Positions 55,958 through 64,000 of a stretch of DNA of 64,000 bases are shown one piece after another. The position numbers were made by a program, and so were the translations under genes. Each line of letters begins with the position of its first letter. The stretch's first letter is position 1. Below the pieces are notes generated by a model that saw only the letters and a list, made by a program, of their open reading frames with translations, had not been told where the DNA came from and did not search any database. Source of the stretch: Kangiella spongicola (GTDB taxonomy: Bacteria > Pseudomonadota > Gammaproteobacteria > Enterobacterales > Kangiellaceae); assembly GCF_003194565.2 (NCBI RefSeq), contig NZ_QICH01000002.1:1-64000 (forward strand), given 5' to 3'.

Positions 55958-57493
55958 CTATCGTTGAATCTTAAAGTCTTTAGGCCTTAGCCCCATTAAG
56001 ACCAACAAAATCCCGTAAACAGCTACAGTGCCGACAATAATAACGCTTATCATGCCAATCGCTTCGAAACGCGTCCACGACTGCCACTGGTCGATACTAA
56101 AGTCTGTGTACCAAAGCCCTAAGAGCAACAAACCACTGGCCACGACTAATTTTAGAATCCAAATTTTACTCTTGCTTGATAACTGCAATTGACCGTTTTT
56201 ATGCAAATAGCGGTACAAAAAGATTGCGTTGATAAAAGCTGAAACACTCGTAGCGATGGCCAAACCGACGTGACCAAAAGGCTTAAATAGCGCCAAGTTC
56301 AAAATTATGTTGCTGGCGATGGCAAACAAAGCAATTTTGACCGGAGTTTTAGTATCTTGGCGCGAGTAATAGCCTGTTAAAAAGACTTTCACCATCATAA
56401 AACCGATTAATCCAATCGAATACGCCTGTAAACTTTGACCCGCTTTAAACGAATCTTCAGGCGTAAAAGCACCATGTTGAAACACGCTAATCATAATCGG
56501 TTCTGCCAGCCAGAAAAGACCAATACCCGCAGGAATACCGATCATTAGCACCATGCGTAAACCCCAATCTAGAGTGCCTGAAAAGTGCTCCATATCTTTT
56601 TTTGAGAAGTACTTAGATAGGGTTGGCAATAATACCGTGGCAATGGCGATCCCGAAAATCCCTAGTGGGAACTCCATCATACGATCTGAATAATACAACC
56701 AAGCAATACTACCCTCTTCTAGGAATGACGCAATCTGAGTATCGATCAAGAGATTAATTTGGCTCGCAGAAGCACCTACGATGACAGGAATCATTAGTTT
56801 AATGATGCGCTGAACCGCTGTATCTTTCCATGCCCATTGCGGTTTAGGCAGATACCCAGCTTTCCACAAGAAAGGAAAGTGCAGGAATAATTGCAAAGCG
56901 CCAGCGATAAAGATTGCCCAAGCTAATGCTACGGTTGGCTGCTCCATAGTTGGCGCCCACACAATCGCCGCCGCAATTATTGATAAATTTAACAAGATAG
57001 GAGCGAATGCTGGAACCGCGAACTTATCCAAAGTGTTTAGCACCGAGCTGTACATCGCCACTAGAGATATAAAAAAGATATAAGGAAAGGTTATTTTTAA
57101 AAGGTCGCTGGCTAACTGAAACTTGTCCGGGTCGCTAAGAAAGCCTGCGCCAAATAAAGCAATAACGCCTTGAGAGCCAAGCACGCCAATAACCGTAATA
57201 ATGGCCAAGAAGCCACCCAGCGTTCCTGAAACTTTGCTCAGCAAAGAAACCGTCTCAGCCTTGGTGCGGTTCGAATAATATTCTGAAAACACAGGTACAA
57301 AGGCTGTGGCGAAGGCACCTTCACCGAACAGACGCCTTAGGAAATTAGGGATTTTCTGTGCAACAAGGAAAACATCGGCCTGACCACTAGCGCCTAGCAA
57401 ATTCGCCAAAACAACGTCTCTAGCGAGCCCCATAAAGCGCGAAATCATGGTCCAAAAACTGACGATGGTGCTGGATCGTAAAAGACTGGCCAT
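55958..57493 (-). CDS. murJ: Lipid II flippase MurJ
   Basis: Flips lipid II across the inner membrane for peptidoglycan synthesis. 511 aa with about 14 membrane helices of the MVF type; RRLFGEGAFATAFVPVFSEY is the diagnostic N-terminal loop. Divergent from rpsT, the conserved neighbour in gammaproteobacteria. Confidence 0.96.
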   Translation of the reverse strand: MASLLRSSTIVSFWTMISRFMGLARDVVLANLLGASGQADVFLVAQKIPNFLRRLFGEGAFATAFVPVFSEYYSNRTKAETVSLLSKVSGTLGGFLAIITVIGVLGSQGVIALFGAGFLSDPDKFQLASDLLKITFPYIFFISLVAMYSSVLNTLDKFAVPAFAPILLNLSIIAAAIVWAPTMEQPTVALAWAIFIAGALQLFLHFPFLWKAGYLPKPQWAWKDTAVQRIIKLMIPVIVGASASQINLLIDTQIASFLEEGSIAWLYYSDRMMEFPLGIFGIAIATVLLPTLSKYFSKKDMEHFSGTLDWGLRMVLMIGIPAGIGLFWLAEPIMISVFQHGAFTPEDSFKAGQSLQAYSIGLIGFMMVKVFLTGYYSRQDTKTPVKIALFAIASNIILNLALFKPFGHVGLAIATSVSAFINAIFLYRYLHKNGQLQLSSKSKIWILKLVVASGLLLLGLWYTDFSIDQWQSWTRFEAIGMISVIIVGTVAVYGILLVLMGLRPKDFKIQR

Positions 57494-57634
57494 ATTACTG
57501 AAGTATCTTCCTAAAAGGTGTTATAATGTCGCTCTTATTGTGCGCAAGTTTAAGCGATTAAAGGCTTAGTCACCATAGAAAAGACTAAAAAGCCTTAAAA
57601 TTGACAGAATTATACTGATTTTAGCTGTTTTCGC

Positions 57635-57663
57635 TTGATACAAAACTCGAAAACAGGTATATT
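57635..57663 (+). promoter_or_regulatory. rpsT promoter
   Basis: -35 TTGATA (57635-57640), 17-bp spacer, -10 TATATT (57658-57663), 55 bp before the start codon. A second TATAAT at about 57521 may belong to another, more distal promoter. Confidence 0.6.
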
Positions 57664-57718
57664 TCGCGACCTTAAATTTGTGATTATTGTTTTATTAACC
57701 AGTTGTTAGGAGTTCACC

Positions 57719-57979
57719 TTGGCTAACATTAAATCTGCCAAAAAACGTGCTCGTCAAGCTGAAGCTCGTCGCAAGCACAACGCAAGCCGCCGCTCAATGA
57801 TGCGTAGCTATCTTAAAAAAGTCGTATACGCTATTGAAGCAGGCAACAAGAAGGATGCACAAGCTGCATTTGAACGTGCTATTCCAGTGATCGATGCGGC
57901 CACTACTAAAGGCCTTATCCACAAGAATAAAGCTGCACGTCATAAGAGCCGTTTAAACGCTCGAATTCAAGCGCTATAA
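57719..57979 (+). CDS. rpsT: 30S ribosomal protein S20
   Basis: 86-aa basic 16S rRNA-binding protein ([33 protein letters not shown]). Starts with TTG at 57719 after GTTAGGAG; a UUG start and rare start codon use are typical for rpsT and support autoregulation at translation. Followed by a strong terminator. Confidence 0.97.
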   Translation: MANIKSAKKRARQAEARRKHNASRRSMMRSYLKKVVYAIEAGNKKDAQAAFERAIPVIDAATTKGLIHKNKAARHKSRLNARIQAL

Positions 57980-58007
57980 TCTGAGCTTGAAGTAGCAAAG
58001 ATTCTTG

Positions 58008-58035
58008 AAGCCGCTATCGCAAGGTAGCGGCTTTT
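58008..58035. terminator. rpsT terminator, shared with the MarR gene
   Basis: Stem AAGCCGCTA/TAGCGGCTT with a loop around GCAAG, followed by TTTCTTTG on the plus strand. Between converging rpsT and the MarR-type gene. Confidence 0.8.
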
Positions 58036-58043
58036 CTTTGTGT

Positions 58044-58472
58044 TTACGATTTATTTTCTTCATACAGCTTGATTAAAGTGGTTACTCCACTAGCTACCAG
58101 CTCAAGCTCATCTTTATCCGCCAGTTCCAGAATCTCACTTATCCACTTCTGCTGTTGCAACCTCACAGCATCCACTACCTGCTGACTTTTGCGTGTAGGG
58201 GCAACGAAAACCACTCTTTGATCGGTTTTTGAGCGCGACTTAATAACAAACCCCTGCTTTTCTAGTGCCTTAATGGTTCTCGTAATAGCCGGAGCACTAA
58301 CCGCTTCTTGCTCAGCCAATTGATTAATGGTTTTAGGTCCTTGCATCACTAATTGAGTAATAATTTCGAGTCGCTCGCGGGTTAAGCCAATCGACTTCTC
58401 TACTCGCTTAGATTTTTCATGGAACAGACTTAATAAATCGTATAGTTTTTGTGCAGTATCTTGTTGAAACAA
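58044..58472 (-). CDS. MarR-family transcriptional regulator
   Basis: A 142-aa winged-helix regulator: recognition region INQLAEQEAVSAPAITRTIKALEKQGFV and wing SKTDQRVVFVAPT. Ligand and targets unknown. It is divergent from the DUF1329 gene with about 200 bp between them, so that gene is a natural candidate target. Confidence 0.87.
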   Translation of the reverse strand: MFQQDTAQKLYDLLSLFHEKSKRVEKSIGLTRERLEIITQLVMQGPKTINQLAEQEAVSAPAITRTIKALEKQGFVIKSRSKTDQRVVFVAPTRKSQQVVDAVRLQQQKWISEILELADKDELELVASGVTTLIKLYEENKS

Positions 58473-58674
58473 AACGCTTTTATCCTAAATGAATTGTGGC
58501 GACTTCGCCTTAGTTTTTTTATTTAACCACAGTTAATTAAGCTCGTCATTAATAAAAACTAATTGCACCGCCATATTATAGTTTTGTTCAATTAATAATC
58601 TGAGGTCGAACCAGTTGACAGAACAGAATTCTCCAGTAAAATGCGCCCCACTTAATACCATTTATAGTACCAAT

Positions 58675-60015
58675 ATGAGAATTTCAATTTTAATAGCGCT
58701 AATCGCCAGTCTGGCATTAAGCACTCTAGCACAGGGGAAAGTGACTCCAGAACAAGCAGCACGATTAACTCAAGATCTAACGCCAATGGGCGCTGAGCGT
58801 GCGGGAAACAAAGAAGGTACAATCCCAGCATGGACAGGTGGCATTCAGCAGATCCCAGAAGATTATGAGCCGGGTGAACATCATGTGGATCCATACGCGG
58901 ATGAAGAGCCTTTATTAGTTATTACTGCTAATAACTACCAGGATTATGCCGCAAACTTGTCGAGTGGGCAGATTGCGCTTTTAAAACAATACCCTGACTA
59001 TAAGATCAAAGTGTACCCAAGCCATAGAAGTGCCTCATTCCCACAGAAAATCTATGACTTTACTATTAAAAACGCCACAAGAGCTGAGTTGACGCCTGAT
59101 GGTGCTGGATTAAAGAATGCAGGTGTTGGTGTTCCCTTCCCTATCCCAGAAAGTGGTTTGGAAGCGATTTGGAATCACTTAACCCGTTACCGTGGTGAGT
59201 CTATTAAGCGTCAGTATATCCAAGTCACTCCACAGGTTGATGGTAGCTATAACCCTGTTAAATTTGAACAGGAATCTTTGCAGTATTACGCGCAAGAGCA
59301 CCCTGAGAAAGATAACTTCCTATTCCTTTACAAACAGCGCATCACTTCGCCATCAAGCATGGCCGGTGAAGTGTTATTGGTTCACGAAACCGCTAACCAG
59401 GTTAAAGACCCACGTCGTGCATGGCGCTATGATCCAGGTCGTCGCCGTGCTTTTAGAACCCCTACTGTGGCCTATGACGCACCAGCTTTAGCTTCTGACG
59501 GCTTATCTACGATTGATAACTTTGATATGTTCAGTGGCTCGCCAGATAAGTACAACTGGGAGCTTAAGGGCAAAAAAGAATTGTTCGTACCTTACAACGC
59601 TTACCAATTACACAGCGATCAACTGAGTTACGACGATATTGTTCGCCCTGGCCACATTAACCAAGAATTCGCACGCTATGAGCTACACCGCGTATGGGTT
59701 GTGGAAGCCACGCTAAAAGAAACCAAAGACAACATCTACAGCCGCCGTACTTTCTATCTAGATGAAGATAGCTGGCAGGCGCTTATAGTAGACCACTATG
59801 ACGAACAGGGTGAACTATGGCGCGTTGCTGAAGCTCACGCACTTAACTATTATGAAGTGCCTGTACTTTGGACAACGCTAGACGTTATTCATGATTTAAA
59901 AGCGAAACGCTACATCGCTTTTGGTCTAGATAACCAAGAAAACATGTATGACTTCTCTAAAAGCATGAACTACCGTCAGTTCACGTCTTCAGCATTACGC
60001 CGAGAAGGTCGCTAG
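58675..60015 (+). CDS. DUF1329 domain exported protein
   Basis: A 446-aa protein with a signal peptide (1-20, ending LAQG) and the DUF1329 domain over most of its length: NKEGTIPAWTGGI near the start, RAWRYDPGRRRAFRTPTVAYDAPA and LYSRRTFYLDEDSW further on. The family is related to outer-membrane lipoprotein-sorting proteins (LolB-like fold) and often occurs with RND/MmpL-type exporters, which are absent here. The ATG at 58675 is chosen because the upstream in-frame residues (from 58615) do not form a signal. Confidence 0.88.
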   Translation: MRISILIALIASLALSTLAQGKVTPEQAARLTQDLTPMGAERAGNKEGTIPAWTGGIQQIPEDYEPGEHHVDPYADEEPLLVITANNYQDYAANLSSGQIALLKQYPDYKIKVYPSHRSASFPQKIYDFTIKNATRAELTPDGAGLKNAGVGVPFPIPESGLEAIWNHLTRYRGESIKRQYIQVTPQVDGSYNPVKFEQESLQYYAQEHPEKDNFLFLYKQRITSPSSMAGEVLLVHETANQVKDPRRAWRYDPGRRRAFRTPTVAYDAPALASDGLSTIDNFDMFSGSPDKYNWELKGKKELFVPYNAYQLHSDQLSYDDIVRPGHINQEFARYELHRVWVVEATLKETKDNIYSRRTFYLDEDSWQALIVDHYDEQGELWRVAEAHALNYYEVPVLWTTLDVIHDLKAKRYIAFGLDNQENMYDFSKSMNYRQFTSSALRREGR

Positions 60016-60037
60016 AAAACAGAAATGTCAGATACTA

Positions 60038-60066
60038 AAAAGCCACTCAAATGAGTGGCTTTTTTA
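60038..60066. terminator. Terminator between DUF1329 and XRE-DUF805 genes
   Basis: Stem AAAAGCCACTCA/TGAGTGGCTTTT with a 2-nt loop, T-run on the plus strand and A-run on the other side. Confidence 0.85.
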
Positions 60067-60071
60067 TGTGT

Positions 60072-60605
60072 TTAAGTCTTTTTAGACTCCAAAGTCAGCA
60101 TATATAAAACCCCGATAATCCCCAAGGGCACTAAAGCAAAAAGCTGCCACCAGCCACTGTAGCCAGCGTCATGCAGTCTTCTCGAACCAACAGCTAACAA
60201 CGGTAATAATATAAGAACTCCCGCTATCGAGGCTAGTGCTGGACTAATGAGTGTGCATATCGCCATACTTACAAAACAGAATGCAAAAAATAACCAGTAC
60301 TGAGGCCGCGATGCTTTACCATCAAACTTGCTATACTGAGCAAAGCTGTCCTTTATAACTTCGATCGTTGACTCAATCGGCAGCTGCTCTCTGTTTGTTC
60401 CTGCTTTTGCTTCTTCAAGTAGCATCTCAGAAATTTCAACATCAAAAGCTGAAGCTAAAGACTTAGCTGACTCCATCGAAACTTTTCCCGTCGCTTCAAT
60501 TCTTTGAATAGTTCTGACCGTTAAACCGCTGACAGTAGCCAGTTGTTCTTGCGACCAGTGCTTCGACATCCTCAATTGCTTTAGTTTATAGGTATCAATT
60601 CGCAT
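60072..60605 (-). CDS. XRE-type DNA-binding / DUF805 membrane protein
   Basis: A 177-aa fusion. Residues 1-62 form a Cro/C1 helix-turn-helix (LRMSKHWSQEQLATVSGLTVRTIQRIE), linked through ~30 polar residues to a DUF805 domain (~90-177) with two or three membrane helices (SRPQYWLFFAFCFVS, SRRLHDAGYSGWWQLFALVPLGIIGVLYML). This would be a membrane-tethered regulator. DUF805 alone is common (YhaH-like); the N-terminal HTH is rarer. Target unknown. Confidence 0.82.
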   Translation of the reverse strand: MRIDTYKLKQLRMSKHWSQEQLATVSGLTVRTIQRIEATGKVSMESAKSLASAFDVEISEMLLEEAKAGTNREQLPIESTIEVIKDSFAQYSKFDGKASRPQYWLFFAFCFVSMAICTLISPALASIAGVLILLPLLAVGSRRLHDAGYSGWWQLFALVPLGIIGVLYMLTLESKKT

Positions 60606-60723
60606 GACAGACTCATATTAGCCATATTAGTAATCAATACCATATCTAAAAGTTAGACATTGAACCACGAAAAATAAACGAAACGATAACGAAAAATGGA
60701 CGAAATACGCTATACCCACAAAC

Positions 60724-60752
60724 AAAGAAGCCGCTTTCAGCGGTTCTTTTGT
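60724..60752 (-). terminator. Terminator after obgE
   Basis: Minus strand: AACCGCTG/AAAGCGGCTT-type hairpin followed by CTTTGTTTG, near the obgE stop. Confidence 0.65.
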
Positions 60753-60766
60753 TCAGTGGTTCAAAC

Positions 60767-61981
<1,215 letters not shown>

Positions 61982-62209
61982 TCATCGTATTACTGAGAGT
62001 CATTGCCTAACGACTCAGAAAGTGAACAGTTAACGGACTTTTTAACAATAAAAAATCAATAAATTAACCGATATTGTATCAGTTTAAGTTGTCTCGCCCT
62101 TCAACTTCAATGATTGGCGACCTATCAAACTTAAAATCTCTGCAGTAAGCTTATCAACACAGACCTAAACTTCAACATTGTTAAAGATACTTATTATGGC
62201 CTCTTCAAC

Positions 62210-62238
62210 AAAAAAGCCCCAGCGATGGCTGAGGCTTT
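62210..62238 (-). terminator. Terminator after rpmA
   Basis: Minus strand: AAGCCTCAGC, loop CATC, GCTGGGGCTTTTTTG. A strong terminator between rpmA and obgE, implying obgE has its own promoter in 61973-62200, a stretch where I see no other gene. Confidence 0.85.
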
Positions 62239-62257
62239 TTCTAAAACTCAAGCTTGA

Positions 62258-62512
62258 TTAAGCTTCGATAGAAACAGTACGACGATTGTTTTTACCTTTA
62301 ACTTCAAACTTAACTTTACCATCAACTTTTGCAAAGATTGTATGGTCACGGCCAAGACCTACACCGTTACCAGGGTGGAACTTAGTACCACGCTGACGAA
62401 CAATGATGCTGCCCGCGCTTACTTGCTCACCACCAAAGCGCTTAACACCAAGGCGTTTACTTTCGGAATCGCGGCCGTTACGAGTACTACCACCAGCTTT
62501 CTTATGAGCCAT
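62258..62512 (-). CDS. rpmA: 50S ribosomal protein L27
   Basis: 84-aa ribosomal protein, [28 protein letters not shown], whose N terminus reaches the peptidyl transferase centre. Lies 3 bp after rplU. No Firmicutes-type cleaved N-terminal extension. Confidence 0.97.
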   Translation of the reverse strand: MAHKKAGGSTRNGRDSESKRLGVKRFGGEQVSAGSIIVRQRGTKFHPGNGVGLGRDHTIFAKVDGKVKFEVKGKNNRRTVSIEA

Positions 62513-62515
62513 CGT

Positions 62516-63085
62516 TTACTCTCCTTTCATCAATTCTTTAGCTTGATCGATCCAGTTTTCACGCTCGATACGACCTTTGAAGCTTAATTCTTCGTCAAAG
62601 TGCTCTACGTCTTTCGCAGTCCACTCAGCGATTTGTTTAAATGTAGTGATACCAGCTTCGTTTAATTTCTTAACGATAACTGGGCCTACGCCTGATAATT
62701 TAGTTAAATCATCACCGTCAGTTTTTGCTGCAGCTTTTTTCGCTGGAGCTTTCTTAGCTGGCTTTTTCGCGCCATCTAGAGCAATACCGTTAATTTTCAC
62801 TTCTGTGAACCATTGACGGTGGCCTTGACGTTTCATGTGATGTTTACGACGCTTGAACTTAATGATGTTCACTTTCTTAGCACGACCGTGGTTAACGACT
62901 TCGCCTGAAACCACAGCACCAGCTACTACTGGAGTGCCTAGAGTTACGTTATCGCCGTCAGCGACCATTAAAACGTCTTCAAAATCGATTGTTGCACCAG
63001 TTTCCGCCTCGATCTTCTCAAGACGCACTACCTGGCCTTCTTTTACGCGGTGTTGCTTACCACCACTTTTAATTACTGCGTACAT
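62516..63085 (-). CDS. rplU: 50S ribosomal protein L21 with C-terminal helix-hairpin-helix extension
   Basis: Residues 1-103 are normal L21 ([14 protein letters not shown]...[21 protein letters not shown]). The protein continues for ~86 residues: an Ala/Lys/Pro-rich linker (~106-125) and a helix-hairpin-helix-like domain (126-189; [29 protein letters not shown]). E. coli L21 is only 103 aa. Extensions of this sort occur in some proteobacteria, but their role on the ribosome is not known to me. It is first gene of rplU-rpmA. Confidence 0.94.
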   Translation of the reverse strand: MYAVIKSGGKQHRVKEGQVVRLEKIEAETGATIDFEDVLMVADGDNVTLGTPVVAGAVVSGEVVNHGRAKKVNIIKFKRRKHHMKRQGHRQWFTEVKINGIALDGAKKPAKKAPAKKAAAKTDGDDLTKLSGVGPVIVKKLNEAGITTFKQIAEWTAKDVEHFDEELSFKGRIERENWIDQAKELMKGE

Positions 63086-63315
63086 ATTGATTCTCCGGTT
63101 ATAGACCCTCTTATATATCTCAACAAGAAGGTTAATATGTATTGCTCAATGGCTTTCATATTTGAGGGCGCGAATTTTAAGCGAAATACGCCCGTAAAGC
63201 AAGGATTTAAGCCGATAAAACCTTGAATAATGGATTTAAAGCCTAAATCGAGCTGGATCATACCAAATGCCAATGGGTTCGGCGACTCCTATCCTAAAAA
63301 TATCACCATAAAAGC

Positions 63316-63344
63316 TTGACCCAAGGCGCCAGCCTCACTAGGAT
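63316..63344 (+). promoter_or_regulatory. Candidate ispB promoter
   Basis: -35 TTGACC (63316-63321), 17-bp spacer, -10 TAGGAT (63339-63344), in the 391-bp divergent gap between rplU and ispB (63086-63476). The rest of that gap holds no ORF or RNA that I can support; it must also hold the rplU promoter. Confidence 0.45.
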
Positions 63345-63476
63345 TGCCAAGCAATTATTGTAAAGCCGTTGGCAGTATTGCTGTGATAGATGCCCTACAG
63401 GTAATCATCTCAACCTCTACGTCATTTAAGGCAATCATTAAAAAATACCAGCTGCAATTTAATTTTAAGGTAGACA

Positions 63477-64000
63477 ATGACACTCGACAATATTCGTGCC
63501 TTGGTTGAATCTGACTTCCAGGCAACAAACCAAATGATTCTTGATCGCCTCAAGTCCGATGTGGTTTTGGTGGATCAAGTGGGCCATTATATTGTTGCAG
63601 CTGGCGGTAAGCGATTGCGCCCTATGCTGGTACTTTTAGCTGCAAAGTCAATGGGTTATAAAGGCAGTGACCACTCCAAGTTAGCCGCTGTAATCGAGTT
63701 AATACATACTTCTACCCTGCTCCATGACGATGTGGTTGACGAGTCGAGTATGCGTCGCGGCCGCGAAACGGCTAACGAGCTGTTTGGCAACCAAGCTTCT
63801 GTACTTGTTGGCGACTTCCTTTATAGCCGCTCATTCCAGATGATGGTTGAAGTGGACAATATGAAGGTTCTTAATATTCTAGCCAATACCACCAATGAAG
63901 TGGCAGCTGGCGAAGTATTACAGTTGATGAATATTAACGATCCGAAAGTCAGCGAAGACTCTTATTATCAAGTTATCGAACGCAAAACAGCGATTCTTTT
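63477..64000 (+). CDS. ispB: Octaprenyl diphosphate synthase, 5' part
   Basis: Polyprenyl synthase that makes the quinone side chain, starting at ATG 63477 and cut by the window end after about 174 codons. The first aspartate-rich motif LLHDDVVDESSMRRG and GGKRLRPML are present. Divergent from rplU-rpmA as in E. coli. Confidence 0.94.
   Translation, partial: MTLDNIRALVESDFQATNQMILDRLKSDVVLVDQVGHYIVAAGGKRLRPMLVLLAAKSMGYKGSDHSKLAAVIELIHTSTLLHDDVVDESSMRRGRETANELFGNQASVLVGDFLYSRSFQMMVEVDNMKVLNILANTTNEVAAGEVLQLMNINDPKVSEDSYYQVIERKTAIL

Overview
The window is about 64 kb of chromosomal DNA from a moderately AT-rich, free-living gammaproteobacterium. Gene content (BamC, BepA, MetJ, CysB, RstAB-like pair, Pseudomonas-type minor pilin cluster, fused TrpCF) and the sulfur and ergothioneine genes fit a marine relative of Kangiella. 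That genus guess is inference from memory of gene content, not a search. There is no prophage, transposase, integrase or CRISPR array. Nearly everything is core metabolism; the novelty lies in regulation, fusions and small accessory genes.

Layout. 1-570: a 127-bp direct repeat, a tRNA-Ser(GGA) gene, and a second copy of the tRNA 3' end with its terminator. 580-6960: a phzF-like/egtB/egtD ergothioneine operon, cysK divergent from cysB, and fpr behind a promoter overlapped by a Fur-like box. 7300-11500: metJ, then a copper group (Cys/His-rich secreted protein, DUF411 protein, CopA ATPase). 11540-16190: a lipoprotein with a methyltransferase fold, nadA, an M14 carboxypeptidase and a chalcone-isomerase-like/coiled-coil/TonB-C protein. 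16465-19345: an RstAB-like two-component pair and a WalJ-like metallo-beta-lactamase. 19345-31190: a stretch resembling the E. coli bamC-dapA-bcp-perM-bepA-yfgD neighbourhood, with PhoH, TlpA-like, PilZ-like, YihY, WrbA and DUF2069 genes.

31286-42010 is the most striking region. One minus-strand run holds DAHP synthase, trpE, trpG, trpD, trpCF, trpB, trpA, a YfcL-family gene, a divergent aroA and aroC, so entry to the shikimate pathway, chorismate completion and tryptophan synthesis are co-transcribed or nearly so. Two complete transcription attenuators lie in series ahead of it. Each has a short leader peptide with three consecutive Trp codons, a G-rich anti-terminator segment just after the stop codon, and a GC-rich terminator. 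A tandem trp attenuator is the best candidate here for an undescribed system.

42060-48950: an orphan ParA-like ATPase and the minor pilin/PilY1/pilin operon (fimT, pilV, pilW, pilX, pilY1, pilE). 49086-57493: ispH, an FKBP, lspA, ileS, ribF and murJ, interrupted by an orphan lipoprotein gene and a repeat element between lspA and ileS. 57719-64000: rpsT, a MarR regulator, a DUF1329 protein, an XRE-DUF805 protein, obgE, rpmA, an rplU with a C-terminal helix-hairpin-helix extension, and the start of ispB.
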